Positions 11,576 to 24,500 of a stretch of 64,000 nt of DNA are shown in pieces (within the stretch, counting starts at the first letter, position 1; every line of letters begins with the position of its first letter). The stretch is from Tenrec ecaudatus. Its lineage: Eukaryota; Chordata; Mammalia; Afrosoricida; Tenrecidae. The position numbers and the translations under genes are program-made. Below the pieces are notes generated by a model, which saw only the letters and a list, made by a program, of their open reading frames with translations, did not search any database and was not told the DNA's origin. The stretch spans positions 145,430,721 through 145,494,720 of the forward strand of contig NC_134530.1 in the NCBI RefSeq assembly GCF_050624435.1, written 5' to 3'.

Positions 11576-12075
11576 CATGATTTCTTAAATATGGCTTATA
11601 CATTCATTACATAAAATTTTAAAAATCGACATTTTTACACTATTGACTGAAGATGAATAAGGTCAAAATTCACTTTAGGAATGATCAAATCTATATCATT
11701 TATGCATGAATGTGTCATGCCAGACCTTATAGTTTTCTCATTTCCGCATTATGTGTATTATTTATGTGGGCATGCTAGTTGAATAAAAAATAAGGTACTT
11801 GAGTAGCTGAGGGTAGGAATACTTTCCATAGAATGGCTACTATACAGCTGAGTAGGAAGTAAAGCTACAAAAGTACACAACAATATCACTCACACACAAA
11901 GTAGCCACACACACAATAGAACTGATATTAATGGAGTTTCAAATAAAAATGACACTTTTTTGACAAGGGAAAATATTGTAACCAGAGGGCTAACTTAAGA
12001 GTTCCTTTTCTGGAATAAGAACCAATAGCAGGTAGGAAGCAGTAAGGTAGTTTAAGAGAAGGAAAGTCTGTCGAC

Positions 12076-12241
12076 CAGTGGTTCTCAACCTTTGGAGGGC
12101 AAAGGACCCTTCCACAGGGGTCACCTGATTTATAACAGTAGCAAAATTAGTTACGAAGTAGCAAAAAATATAATTTTCTGGTTGGGAGTCACCACATGAG
12201 GAACTGCATGAAAGGGTCAATAGGAAGAGTGAGAACCACTG
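12076..12241 (+). mobile_element. SPIN-type hAT transposon, second copy (166 bp)
   Basis: Begins CAGTGGTTCTCAACCT and ends gagaaccactg. The interior has cacaggggtcacctgattta, 'cagtagcaaaattagttac' and 'gttgggagtcaccac', the same family as 10062-10244 in the opposite orientation. Flanking octamers (ctgtcgac and gtgtagat) agree at five of eight positions, fitting a decayed 8-bp target duplication. Confidence 0.88.
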
Positions 12242-12745
12242 GTGTAGATTCATTGTGTTAGAGGAAGAATCAAAAAAAACTTCAGTTGTACCGGTCTTTT
12301 CTTTCTTCACATATGCCTTGCTCTTTCCTGCCTTAGAAACTTTCAACTTGGCTGTTTTCCCCTGGGAAAGGTCTTCTACCCCTACCTTCTACCACTTTTT
12401 AAATTTAGGTCATATTTTCCCTTTAGATTTCAGCTCAATCATGACTTTTGAGGAGAGAAAAAAGTTATCTTTGCAGAGACAAAACCAATGGTACACGTAG
12501 CTATGTACAGCATCATCAGGGAGGTTAGAAAGATTAATTCAGTTAGTACTTAATCTACCTTGCTCACTGTTAGATCTTTAGTCCTCACCATAGTGGCTTT
12601 TAATGATGGAAATGGGGAGTCAATGGGGTAACTGTACCTTTAATTCATTTTTTAAAGACTCACTCTGGCTATTGTATTGAGGATAGGCTGGAGGGGGGCA
12701 ATGGTGGAGGGAGGAAAACCACTTATGTTGACACCTATAAATTAG
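12242..12745. other. No gene recognised
   Basis: No convincing feature; the small open frames lack support. Confidence 0.5.
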
Positions 12746-12749
12746 ACAT

Positions 12750-12865
12750 TAAAAAACAAAACAATTTGTGGCTAACTCATAGCAATCCTATAGGATGGCG
12801 TAGGACTGCCCCTGTGAGGTCCCAAGACCTGTAATTCTTTATAGAAAGCATCATCATTCTCCCAT
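12750..12865 (-). mobile_element. AfroSINE fragment
   Basis: Tail part of an AfroSINE in reverse: 'ctcatagcaatcctatagga' followed by 'actgcccctgtgaggt'. The head is missing or too decayed to see. Confidence 0.7.
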
Positions 12866-12869
12866 AAAT

Positions 12870-13865
12870 TTGTCCAAAACTGAAAAACAGTAGTCAGGTT
12901 ATGGGTATTTTGAATGTAGAACTAACAGGTCTAGACTGGATATGGGATGTGAAATAAAATGGGGTGTGGGTGTGAGGGGGAGGGATTCTGAGGAACTGGG
13001 AGGATGAATTTGCCACCAGTTAAAATAAGGAAGACCGTGGATGAGGCAGAGTCCCAGAAAGAACAGGGTTTAGTTTTGAATAGAGTTGAAAATTTTAGAC
13101 ACATAATAGATATCAAATAGGTAATTGGTTATACAAACCTGGCATCCAGGTCTGGAAATAAAGATAAAAATTTAGTTTAAGTATATGGTATTTAAAACCA
13201 TGAATTTGGATGTGATCACCAGTGAGATTATGTAAAAAAGTATGCCCACAGCCCAGACCTAAAATGTTTACATGGTAAAGAGGTTGGGGAGAAGCTAATC
13301 AACAGGAAACTTGGGCATGGGAGTCTCTGAGATAGGAAAAGTATAGAAATAAATGAAAGCATATTAAGAAAAAAGTCAGGGAACGGGCTGATTTAATAAA
13401 CTAATGTCATGAAAAACAGAGCCTGTTAAAGGGCACTACAGCAAAATAAACTACATAGACCTAGATCAGAATTTCACCTGGATATTAGAAGAAATTAAAA
13501 TTTACTGATAATTAAAGGTAGAGATTATTGACTTCTTGAAGGTTGTTTCAAAACAGTAGAAATTCATTTTGGTGAAAACACACGTGTGTTTGTAAGGCAG
13601 TGGGGGGCACAGAAACAGATCAGAAGGAATATACACAGTAAGTCTTTGCATTGGTTTTTAGCTGAATAATCACACGCTCAATTTTAATATTTCTAATTTT
13701 CTATAATGCTTTTACAATGATGAATTTTCTTCCTAAGGGGATAACAAGTCATACAACTATATTCTGCTAATAGGAAAATTATGATGAGAACTGACAAAAT
13801 CTGTTTGGGGGGAGCAAGGGAAACACAATTTGAATGAACAAGTTATGAGTTCCTCAAAATACTGA
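12870..13865. other. No gene recognised
   Basis: About 1 kb of AT-rich sequence without a recognised repeat, RNA gene or open frame worth reporting. Confidence 0.5.
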
Positions 13866-13869
13866 ACAC

Positions 13870-14130
13870 CAAGTTACTCACATGATCCAATAATTCCATT
13901 CCTAGGTAGATACCCAAGAATTGAAAACATATATCCACAAACTGATGGATAACCAAAAACATGGAGTATTCATACAATAAAAGGTTATTCAACATGATGG
14001 TACTAATACATGCTACTATATGAACTTTAAAAATATTAGTACTAAGTGACAGAAGCCAGTCCTAAGAAAACATTTTATATGATTCCATTTTTTTCAATGT
14101 CCAGAATAGGCAAATCCATAGAAACATGTA
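13870..14130 (+). mobile_element. Ancient L1 (L1M-type) ORF2 C-terminal remnant
   Basis: Decayed coding sequence for the end of L1 ORF2. Landmarks are 'ccaataattccattcctagg' (the PIIPFLG-like turn), 'aacatggagtattcatacaa' and 'atgtccagaataggcaaatc' just after the ORF. It is too broken to code. Confidence 0.75.
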
Positions 14131-14212
14131 GTAGGAGTCTCTGAGTGGCCAAGTACTACTCCGTCCTGTAGAGTTGCTGTTTGAATCAGATTTGGACTAG
14201 ATGGCAAAAGGT
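14131..14212 (+). mobile_element. AfroSINE, internally deleted
   Basis: A SINE head (gtaggagtctctgagtggcc) is joined directly to a tail (tagagttgctgtttgaatca). The middle is missing. Confidence 0.65.
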
Positions 14213-14219
14213 TTATGTC

Positions 14220-15110
14220 CTTTTCAGGTGGTGGTAAAAGTTAATCACTCAATTACTAGTAGAAAGGTTGGTGATTCATCCACCCACAGGCATCTACGAA
14301 GACTTGATGATCTGATTATGAAAAGTCACAGCACTGACCACCTTAGGAGCACAGCTGTACACACGAGGTTGCCATGTATCAAAATCAACTTGAGGGCAAA
14401 AGCAATAATTAACATAAAACAATGCATCATGTATAGCCTGCATTCTAAAAACCCATTTTGGATTTTACAAAACTGTTTTGTACGTTACAAAACAAACACT
14501 CTTCATTCTTTAAGAAATGTTTGCATATTTAAATGTTGCAGTATTTCCTTTCACATAATAAAAATTAAAAGGTACAATATACAGTAAGTAGACGCTATCA
14601 TTTTATGGGTACAGAGACCAAGTGAATACATATACAAGGCCACTGGCAAAATTTAGGTTCTAAATTAATCATCTCTAAGATTGCAAAAAGTCAGAAATAC
14701 AGAATAATTATTGTTGGTATAACACCTGAGCAATTTAGCTATTAAAGGTATAAACAACAATAACAAAAGTCCTGCAAAAATATCCAAACTCAGGGAATTA
14801 TATTTAAAATTGAAAAATATAAAATTTCCCTTCTAAAAAAAAAATCTACCTAAGACAAAGTTGCAGCTATCCTATGTAGATTATTCACACAGGAGTCATA
14901 TGTAAATGAACCTTTTCTGTAGTCCTTACATAAAATTTACAATCCACTGATGAAAATCAATGATCATATTCAAAGACATTTTCAGAGTCTACCTACAATT
15001 AACTTTATACAAAAGTATACTGGGGAAAAAGTCTTTAACTATATTTTACATTAACTATATTAACTGAAGTTAATATAGTTAACTATATTAACTGAAGTCT
15101 TTATATTTTA
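14220..15110 (-). other. LRIF1: Candidate LRIF1 3' UTR
   Basis: Downstream of the LRIF1 stop codon (minus strand), AT-rich and free of recognised repeats until the SINE at 14131-14212, as expected for a 3' UTR of roughly 0.9 kb. An AATAAA hexamer lies right at the stop (15112-15107) but is too close to be the likely main site. The true polyadenylation site cannot be fixed from sequence alone. A perfect hairpin lies at 15051-15082. Confidence 0.4.
15051..15082. repeat. Perfect 15-bp inverted repeat just after the LRIF1 stop
   Basis: Arms 15051-15065 (ttaactatattaact) and 15068-15082 are exact complements with a 2-base spacer. The left arm plus 'gaagt' recurs as a direct repeat at 15079-15098. 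Confidence 0.9.
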
Positions 15111-15548
15111 TTATTTTGGGTGCATTTTCTTCCGCATTTCTTCAAGAGCTGCTTCTTTCTCTCTCAGCACCTGCTTAAGTCTTCTTATTTTTTCATCTCG
15201 AATGGTTTCTTCTAACTCTGGTGGTGTCATAGGGAAAAGGTCTTCTGAATAAGTTTTATTAAAGGCATGACTTTGTTCAACACTTGCATTTGAACTCAAT
15301 GCAGCTTTCTTCTGGTTATCATGAATACAGTGTTCTACCTCAGTTCTCTTCTCTTCACTGGTTTTGTTTCGGTCTGTGACAATGTTAAGCCGTGCTACTT
15401 CTGAAGATGGTAAACCACTGCTAAGGAGTTGGGAACTGGTGACATTCGTTTCCCCGTTAACAGCTGTGTTACAAGGACTCTCAGTTTTTCTCCTCTTTGT
15501 ATAATTCATCTTCTTAATGATTTTTGCTTTTCTTTTTTTCTCAAAACT
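15111..15548 (-). CDS. LRIF1: LRIF1 coding exon 4 (last)
   Basis: 438 nt encoding residues 610-754 plus TAA. The acceptor is cattgcaccag before AGT TTT GAG (Ser-Phe-Glu). It holds the basic cluster just after the acceptor and the coiled coil at the end, the region that in this family contacts SMCHD1. Open sequence continues upstream of the acceptor but differs from the family there, which is why I place the boundary at 15548. Confidence 0.95.
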   Translation of the reverse strand, partial: SFEKKRKAKIIKKMNYTKRRKTESPCNTAVNGETNVTSSQLLSSGLPSSEVARLNIVTDRNKTSEEKRTEVEHCIHDNQKKAALSSNASVEQSHAFNKTYSEDLFPMTPPELEETIRDEKIRRLKQVLREKEAALEEMRKKMHPK

Positions 15549-18500
15549 CTGGTGCAATGTCAAGTAAAATACCAAAAGAAAAACAAAATGTTATTTTCAT
15601 TTAGAAAGGCACAGATACAAATATTTAGCAATTCAATTTAAAATGTTATCTGAGATAACTACCGCAGAAAAGAAATGACATCAAAATGAATAGCAATGTT
15701 CTACTGATATGCTTATCATTTTGCTACTAAAATACAGTATGAGGTGCAGTATTGACTTACACCAAAATACAAAGTCTTAGAGAATTCCAACTTATTGAAT
15801 TTCTTTTCCTTCTCAAGGTAGGCCCATATGGAGTTTTCACTGGTGAACTAAAAGTTGATTGGTCAATAATGAAGTCATAAGTAGAATGAAGGTAGATAAA
15901 GGTTAATGGGTATTTTTTATCATTATTAGCTATGCAGGCTTTTAAAAAATGTTTCGATAATGATTACCATTAGAATGAAATGCTGGAATGCTTACATTTT
16001 TCCTATAATTGGATTATTTCCTTTAAAGCCTTTAAAGTACAATAACCAATTCAAAACATATAGCCATTTAATTTTATGCTGGAAACAAACAGCAAGCATA
16101 TGAAGAAAAACAATGAAACATCATTAAGGATGTCTTTTTGCCTGTACATACAGAGTTCTTCTTAAAACTATAAACTTGCTAAAAGTTTGATGGTAACTAT
16201 CATTCATACTAATGAATACACCAAATAAAAGGAAATCAAGAACACTAACTTGTAGGACCGAGAAAGGGCACTGTAGTCTATTACCTGTTTCCTCTCTTCC
16301 TCCTTCATCTGAAAGTTTGCCTTTTGGTGTGCATCATCCTTCACCAAACTGCTAACTGCAACCAAACCTTCAGAGCCCAAATGGTCAGGAATTCGAGTCA
16401 GGCACACTGTCAAATCTTTAGTGAGGCCAAATATCTTTTTAAATTCAGCATCACTCTTCAGACATAGTGCCTTTTTACCCCTTTCTTGAGCATCTTTCAT
16501 GCCATCTCTTTCTTGAGTATCTTTTTTTAATGTTGATGCCATGTCATTCTGGATCTGGAATTAAGAAGAAAATATACAAACAATACTGAAAATTATTAAA
16601 ACTATTTTCTCAGGACAACTACCAAGTGATTACCCTTACCGTCCTTAAAAGAAAACTTATTTGAAAATAAACTACATGGTTTAGTTGCATTACTCTTGCT
16701 TTACTAGCCACATTCCAAAAGGTGAATTTAACAAAGAGAAAACTTAAAATGTTCCCCTATAGTTTCTCATTAATTTAATTCCTTGTACCATAAAATAGGC
16801 CATCAATTTTCAAAACAACTAAAATGAGAATACAGACAAATGGCAAGTTAAAAATCATCTACATTTTCAGTCTTATGAAAAAGTCTTATGCCTGAAATCA
16901 ATTTTGTTAATAGCATTTAGAAGTCACCCCCTTGCAGCTCTGGATTTCAATGTGTTTTTTTTTTTTTTAAACTGAAGGAGAAATAGGCTGTTATTTTTCA
17001 GCAGACGCTAGTTAAGGGTGAACACAAATATTTAGTGAACACATATATCTTAAGTAGAACATTAAACTAATGTGAGTATTTTGGGTAACTCAATGAGTCA
17101 AGAGTTCAAAACTAAGAAGTTTCCTACTGGAAAGAAAAAAAAAATCAGATAGATAAAATCTTATGATTGAAAGGCACTGATTTAACCAGCCCTGCTTGAC
17201 CCCTTCTACCTTAAACAGAGAAAACATTTTAAAACATTTAATCTTCCCCTCCTCTAAAAACCAATTTGTATGCATATTAATATCATATGCTAAAATTTGG
17301 TTATTAAATATATATGTATGTATGTATGTACAGTCCCTATAAGGTATAAGCAATTAAGGCACTAAGCTGCTAGTTGGAGGAATAAGTATGCTCAGAAGTG
17401 CCTTGGTTAAAAGGTGTAATGCAATTACTTGGAGAAAAGTGGGCAGCGAGGGGAGGGTGGGGGGAACAAAACAAAATAGCCATTGAAAACTTTATGTACC
17501 ATTGAAAACTTTATGTACCACAGTTCTACTGTGACACAGGAGTCAGAATTCTATTCAATGGAAACTTTTAAAAGTGTGTATACATACATATACACACTCA
17601 TATACATACAATTTTACTAAGCTTTAAATACATATTATCCTTTCTCAATTCTTCTACACCTGCTGACTGTTGGGTTTTTGTTGTGTGAAATGATTTGGCA
17701 TTACAAATCACTCAAGAGATTACTGCTTGGAATCTCCTAATTACATACTCTCTCAAATATTCCCACAGAGAAAAGCTTTTATTCACCTAAGCATTCATGT
17801 GTGTATATGTGTAATTGGATGGGGTAAGGAAGAAAGAAGCATCTCAGATAACTTTGAGAATTAAGAAAAACTTCTATATACATACATATATATATATAAA
17901 AAATACCCTAACATGGTAAAAATTACCTTTGGTTCTTTGTCTCTGAAAACACCCTGCTGGGCAGTAACAGCTGTTGCATCAATAGAGGAACTTATTTTCT
18001 CTATGCTCTGGATGATAATTCCTTCTCTGGGGATATTTTGTCCTGTACTAAATCCATTGGGAAAGGTTGGCTTTGTAAATAAAGTCTTACTTGGTCTTAA
18101 GTAGTTAATGGATTGGTTATGTGTGTTTGGGGTAGAAAGAGATGGTTGGTCCACCTTTTTATTCTTCTCTGCACTTAGATTGGCCATGGGAGAAAGTGAT
18201 TTTGTCTCCATCAGGGAAGATCTACTTTTTGCCAAGACAATATTTACAACCTCTCTGGATATATTTGTGACTGGACTTGAACTCACTACTGGTGGTATGT
18301 CTTTTCTTGATGGAGTATCAGAAGAAATAAAATTCTGTTGGTCAATCTGTGATGGCAAAACATCTGACCCCTTTTTAGCCAATAGATAGACTTTCCCATT
18401 AAACATAACCAAAGCATTATCTTTAATAGGTATACTTTTGGACTGTGTCCCACCAGGACTGATGGTACTCAATGGTGGCATAGTTACAGTATTGTCTCCT

Positions 18501-21500
18501 GAATTTTTCTTATCTACCAATGTTTTTAAAATCTTTGAAGCCACATTATTTGAAGACTTAACAGGAACAAGTGATGGGTTGTAAGGGTGTAGGGTCTCTT
18601 GAAAAATCCATTTCACTGGAGCAACTTGAGAATGTTGACCACTTTTTAATTGTGTCTCTGTAGCCACATTGATTGGCATTTGGGTGGTATTTCGTATCAC
18701 TGGATTTGCTATTTCTGTACTAGGTTTGGGGTAAATGTTTTGAAAGTTCTTGGTAACTACATTTTTCACTGTTTTTACAGGAGATACATATATAACAGTT
18801 GGTATTTGGGAGGTCTCAACTGTTCCTGAGGTACTTGTGGCTGTAGTTGAAAGTATCTTTTGCTGAACTGAAGGAGGCAACGATGAAGCTGGTACAGATT
18901 TCACTTCAGCATGGGCTGGAATCTGTAAATGATGCCCAGAAGGCAAAACTGGAGGCTTCACAGCCACTGGAAGATTCTGAGTATTTACTAAAATGTAAGA
19001 TGAATCACTTTGTGTTGAAGAGGGAGGAACAGCAAATGTTTGCATGGCGAGTCCATCAATTTTCACACCATGACTCTGAAGTTTAGAAACAGATGAGGTC
19101 ATCTTTTCAGTTCCCACAGAAGCACCTCTAGCTTTTTCTGATGCATCTACTGTTCTTGTGAGAAAATATTTTGTAGAATTGGCTGGCTGAAAGACTGGCA
19201 ATTGAACTGATGTACTTGTGGAAGAGCTGGAAATCTGAGTTTGAAAAGTAACATGAACGGGGCTTCCTTTATTCCCTTTCAAAGGATCAGACATGACTGA
19301 AGATTGAACTACCGGTATAAGATTTCCAGAGGAATTAGGAATTGGAAGTAATTTCAGAAGATTTTTTCCATCCGAGCCAATCGTCTGAACTACTTGGTAT
19401 ATGCAGCCTGAAACACTTAAAAGAACATTAAGAGTAAATAAATACCACATACCACAAAGTACATACATTTTATTTTTTAAACAAATAGCTGCAAATATTA
19501 TTTAACCATAAAATAACCGAGTTTTCAAAGCAAAATCCTATTCAAAACAAAAATTTTGAAATAGAAGAGATAATCAGCTTTGATTTAGATCTTATGATAT
19601 TACTAGCCAATAACTTCCCAAGCTAAAAGTATACTTTTCTAAAACTTTATCTTATAAAAGTTATCCCTATTAACATAGGTTCCTATTAAACTGTTAGCCT
19701 CTTCCTTTTTTCCTTAAATCCTCAATTCACCTGCATTTACAATGGGGGCTTCAACAATGTGTGGGAAAATGGAATAGAAATACAATTGAATTTTCTACTT
19801 TTTAAAGCACCTGTGTACTTATTCTATGTCCCTCATTTCCTATTTCTTTTCAGTCACCAATCTGTTCTGTTTTCTTCCTACTGAAATTATAACATATTGT
19901 CAATCATTCTTTTCCTTAAAAACTATCTTACTGTGATACTTACTGTGCTACATTTTTGTTTTATAGGCTAAACTAAATTACTCATATAGGAATAATTTTC
20001 TTATTTCACTATTGTTTCAGTACACATGAGGTTTTGGTGCTTACATGGCAATATAATTATTTACATTAATTTCCAATTGTCTGTCAATCCAAGCCTATAA
20101 AGTACCATCATTCAAATAAAAGGTTGGTTTTCAATGAATGCAAAGGAGACTATAAGTCAATAAAATATTTTTCCCCTAACCAATTTTTTTATCTTCCTAC
20201 TTGCAAGGTGCTTTTCATTACAAAATGTCTTCTTTTAAGTTCAGTCAATATATACTAATCTCTATTTGTAAGATCATTTGGAGATTACTTGAATGTGGAC
20301 ACCTCAGGTTTAAACTAAAATTCCTTTCAGTTAAGGGAAACACCAAGGTCTCATGGGACTGAGGACTACTAGATCTACCCAAGTCTTCACATGGCACAAT
20401 TCTCCACAGAAATGATCCTTTGTAAGAGGTACATATTTGGACCAATATAACAACCTCTGAGCCTACTTTATAATTACAATTGCTAATTTCCTTTGATATA
20501 GATGTGAGTTTGTTACATCTTAATCTATTTTTCATTATGAGTGTACAGTTCATAGTCATAGGTCCTAAAATGATCCTATACTTGTGTAACTAATATCAAA
20601 TGAAGACAAAAACTTCAAGGACAAATTAGGACTCTCAAGAGTTTAAAGTATGTTTTAATAGCTACGTTTTAAAATCTTCCTGAACTAATAAAATCAGTGC
20701 TAAAAATTTTATGTATCCTGAGAAATCCTTAAACTCAATTTCACACTTCTATAAACCATCATTTTATCTTTAAAGTTTTTTAAGTACTTTAAAATATACT
20801 GACTTTTCATAAACCAAAAAAATAAAGTATGAATTCTTGCTCTCAGGGTTTGAAAAGTAGACATCTACTTTCACTACTCTCCCCACACCACAATAAAAAA
20901 CATGTATGAAGTAAAGTCTGAATTTATTAAGTACTAATTCGTTAAATAAAAATGTACTGAGTTATCACCAGACACCAGGCTCAAGCTGGAAAAAGTAAAC
21001 TACAATCTGTGAGCCAAATCTGGCTTATTGCCTGTTTTGGTATAACTGCAAGATCAGAATTTTTATATTTTAAATGTGTGGGTGGGAGGGATTAGGAATA
21101 AAAAAATAATATTTTGACAGGTGAAAAATCACATAAAATCCAAATTTTGCTGTCTATAAATGAACTTTTATTGGAGCCCAGATCAATTCATTTTTTACAT
21201 ATTGTTTATACCTGCTTTCATTATATAATGGCAGTGTTAACTAGTGGCAACAGACATTAGATGACCCGTAAAGTCTAAAATATTTACTATCTAGTCTTTT
21301 ATAGAAAAAGCTTGCCAACCCCCAAGCTAGATCAATACACAGTGGCTATAAACATTTAATAAACCAGTGGGCAACAGACATGTAAATAGACAATTATAAT
21401 TAAATGACTTAAATGAAGAATTTATATGAATGTGAAATGCTTGATTTTCTTCAGATATTCTTTCCAAGATTTACAAGGTAAGATATTCTCCGACCTCTGT

Positions 21501-24500
21501 AGTGACTCCTCTTCTTTGCTAACTCATCCAACTTGAATCAACATCCAAATATTGAAGTTCACCAAAACTCAGCCCAAATCTTTCTTTTTCTACTCTGAAT
21601 CTTTCTCTAGATTACGTCTTTTAATTGTGCTGGCTAAATCACTACTTACAAACACGCACGCACTACAGCACGCCAAAGTATCACAGCCATCAAGTGGATT
21701 TTGACTCACAGCAAGCCTACAGGATAGAACACAACTGCCCCACTTGGAAGTCAAAGACTCATCTTTTTTTTCCCTTCCCTAAGAAGGACTTGCTACATTC
21801 TAAATGCTGACCTTGGGGTTTGAAACAGCACAAAATCAAGCTTACTGCTAGGACTCATAGCATCCCTTATAGAATAGGGTAGAAATGCCTCAATTCTTTC
21901 AGCATATTTAAATTTATTTACATCACATCCCCACTTAAAACATTTCAAATCTCATGAATTCTGTGTTTCCAAGACTATAACTGTTTATGGGAGTAAAAAA
22001 CCCTGTCTTTCTCCCCAGCAGTAGCTGGTGGTTGTGAACTGCTGACCTTGCAGATCACAGCCAAATGCATAACCACTGCCCACCAAAGCTCCTACCATCA
22101 GGGCTCCAGTATCCATCCTTCTTTTGTGATTAATAGCTCTATTCAGAATTTCAAAGACATTTAAATGCAGTGAATCCTCTCCCACCCTCAATTCTTCTTT
22201 TAGAGATCTCCCTTTGGCAAATAAATTACATAGCTATCTATCTTATACACCTCCGTGTAAGTCCTGTTTTCTTAGCCCCTCCCCCCCCATGAACTCTTAT
22301 CACAAAATCCAATTCTCTTTTAACTTTCTTTTGACCCATTAAATTCTTTCCAAATCAATGGTCGTCACTATTCTTATCCAAACAAACATACAGGCTTAGA
22401 ACTATGATAGCTTTGTAACTGCTTTAGTCCTGTCCTCTCCGTTCAGGTCATTAAGTATACAGGAGCTTCTCTAGGCATCCCTGCTTAAAACGACTGTAAG
22501 TGGAAGAGAAAGACTAGCAAGGAATTTGTGGGACAAATAGGTTCTAAGAATGGAAATTTCTCAGTCTCTTTTTAAGAGTAAATGCTCAGGTAGACTAGTC
22601 AAGAGGAAAACACTGATAATCAAGGAGAAAGGGGAATAATCCATAATTTAAGGTTTGAGAAAAAGGGCATGGGTCTAGAAGAGAGGTGGAGGAAACAGAC
22701 CCGAGAAGGCTAGAGAAATAGCCCTCCATTGGAACTCGAGAGGATGGATGCATATGAGGATATTTTATAATTTTAGTGCCAGCTTGAGAAATTTTGATTT
22801 TATTTTCTCTATGAAATGTTCACACTGAGTTTTCAATCTCTCAATCCTACAATACCTTCACTTATCTACATGGATCCCCTACTTATCACCCTGGTTTCTC
22901 AGGAAAAGGATCTTTGTCCGCAGTGATTGCATTCCATTCTATTGCAGCTATCCACTTCTGTGGTCATACTCTGGACTTTGTTGCTGTTGGACGTGCTTAA
23001 ACTTGTCAAGGGTTTCATTTCCTTGGATCCATCATCAACACCCATGGAAGCAGCAGTCAAGAACTCAAACAACATATGACACTGGGCAAGAATGCTGCAC
23101 AAGAGTTAAAATGCAAAGATGTCATTTTAAGGATGAAGGTAGGCCTGCCCTAAGCCATATTTCCCATGCATATAAAAGTTGGACAGTGATCAGCATATAA
23201 AAGTTGGACAGTGATCAAGAATGATGAAGAACTGATGCATCTGAATCATGATGTTGGTGAAGAATATTGAATATATAAGGAACTACCAGAAGAAAAATCT
23301 GTCTTACAAAACTTCTTCAGACAGTCAGAAGAGTCCATAATGGCAAGGACAGAGACTTTTTTTCCACATACTTTGGACATATTATCAGAAGAAACCAGTC
23401 GCCGGAGAAGGACATGAAGATGAAGACACACGGATTAACACACAGACTGAAATATGACAACAGTGAAGGACAGGCAGTGTTTCCTTCTGTTGTACATAGG
23501 TAAACGACCCTCATCATAGCTATATCCTCTGTACCTAGTAGAGCAATTGTCACACCGCTGTAGATACTCAACAGAGGTTAACTGAATTGAAGCCTGCCTA
23601 CTATATAATAATCTGACTTCCTACAACAAAATTTAATGAGCTCTAAAAATTAAACTGAAATGTAGAACGCTAAAGAAATTTTCTGAATTACAGACTTTCT
23701 TCTTCTTGCTTCAGAATAAGGAATTCAGTAACTGAGATCCTACTAAAAATCCTTTTTTCTGCTAGTAAATTGCAGAACTAGAACCAGATTCTGAATCCTA
23801 TGCCCTGGTTTGGTCATTCAAAAGAAATCAGCCTGTGAATTACTTTAAACCAACTGGTGTTTGAACAGAGAAGGTACAATAGAAAACTAAAAAAAAAAAA
23901 AAAAAGACTACTTTAAAACTATTATGGGCTTAATCTTGACTCTTCCAATTACTAGTTGACTATTTTTGGCAAGTTTTCTTAACCTCTTTGAACCCTGGGT
24001 AATTCAAACAGTTAATTCTTTGGATGCTAACTGAAAGGTACTCCCTTCAAGTCTACCTCAGATGCAAGCTTTGGCAATCTACTTCCAAAAAATAAGTTAT
24101 TGAAAATCCTAAGAAGTACAGTTCTACTCTGACATATATGGGGTTGCCATGAGTTCAAATCAACTACATGGCAACATTTGGGAGTTTTAGTTTAAATATG
24201 TTTCTTCACTTGTATAAGTGGGAAAACACGTTATGAAAAGTAAGTAAGTAACTGCCTGGAATCATGGGAAGCTCCTTTATGTGCTAGTTATAATCCTCTG
24301 TTGAAATCTATTATAGGCCTCCCAAGAAGAAAGATATGAATTAGGATAAATCTTCTGAAAATGTGAGAACTTTAAAAGGTGTAAGAATTTTAATAAAAGG
24401 AATAGTAAACATTTATAACCATTGACATTTTTGACTTCTAATATTGATAGAAAGCATTCACATTAGAAATTGAGTAAAAATCGTACATGCTAAAGAACAT

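Noticed and set aside
17913-18389. Plus-strand open frames opposite LRIF1 exon 2
   Set aside because: They are antisense shadows of a conserved coding exon; no start context or family match.
17861-19468. Taking the whole 535-codon minus-strand frame as a single-exon gene
   Set aside because: Its first residues before VSGCIYQ and last 21 residues do not match LRIF1, and both borders carry good splice sites, so it is exon 2 with intron read-through.
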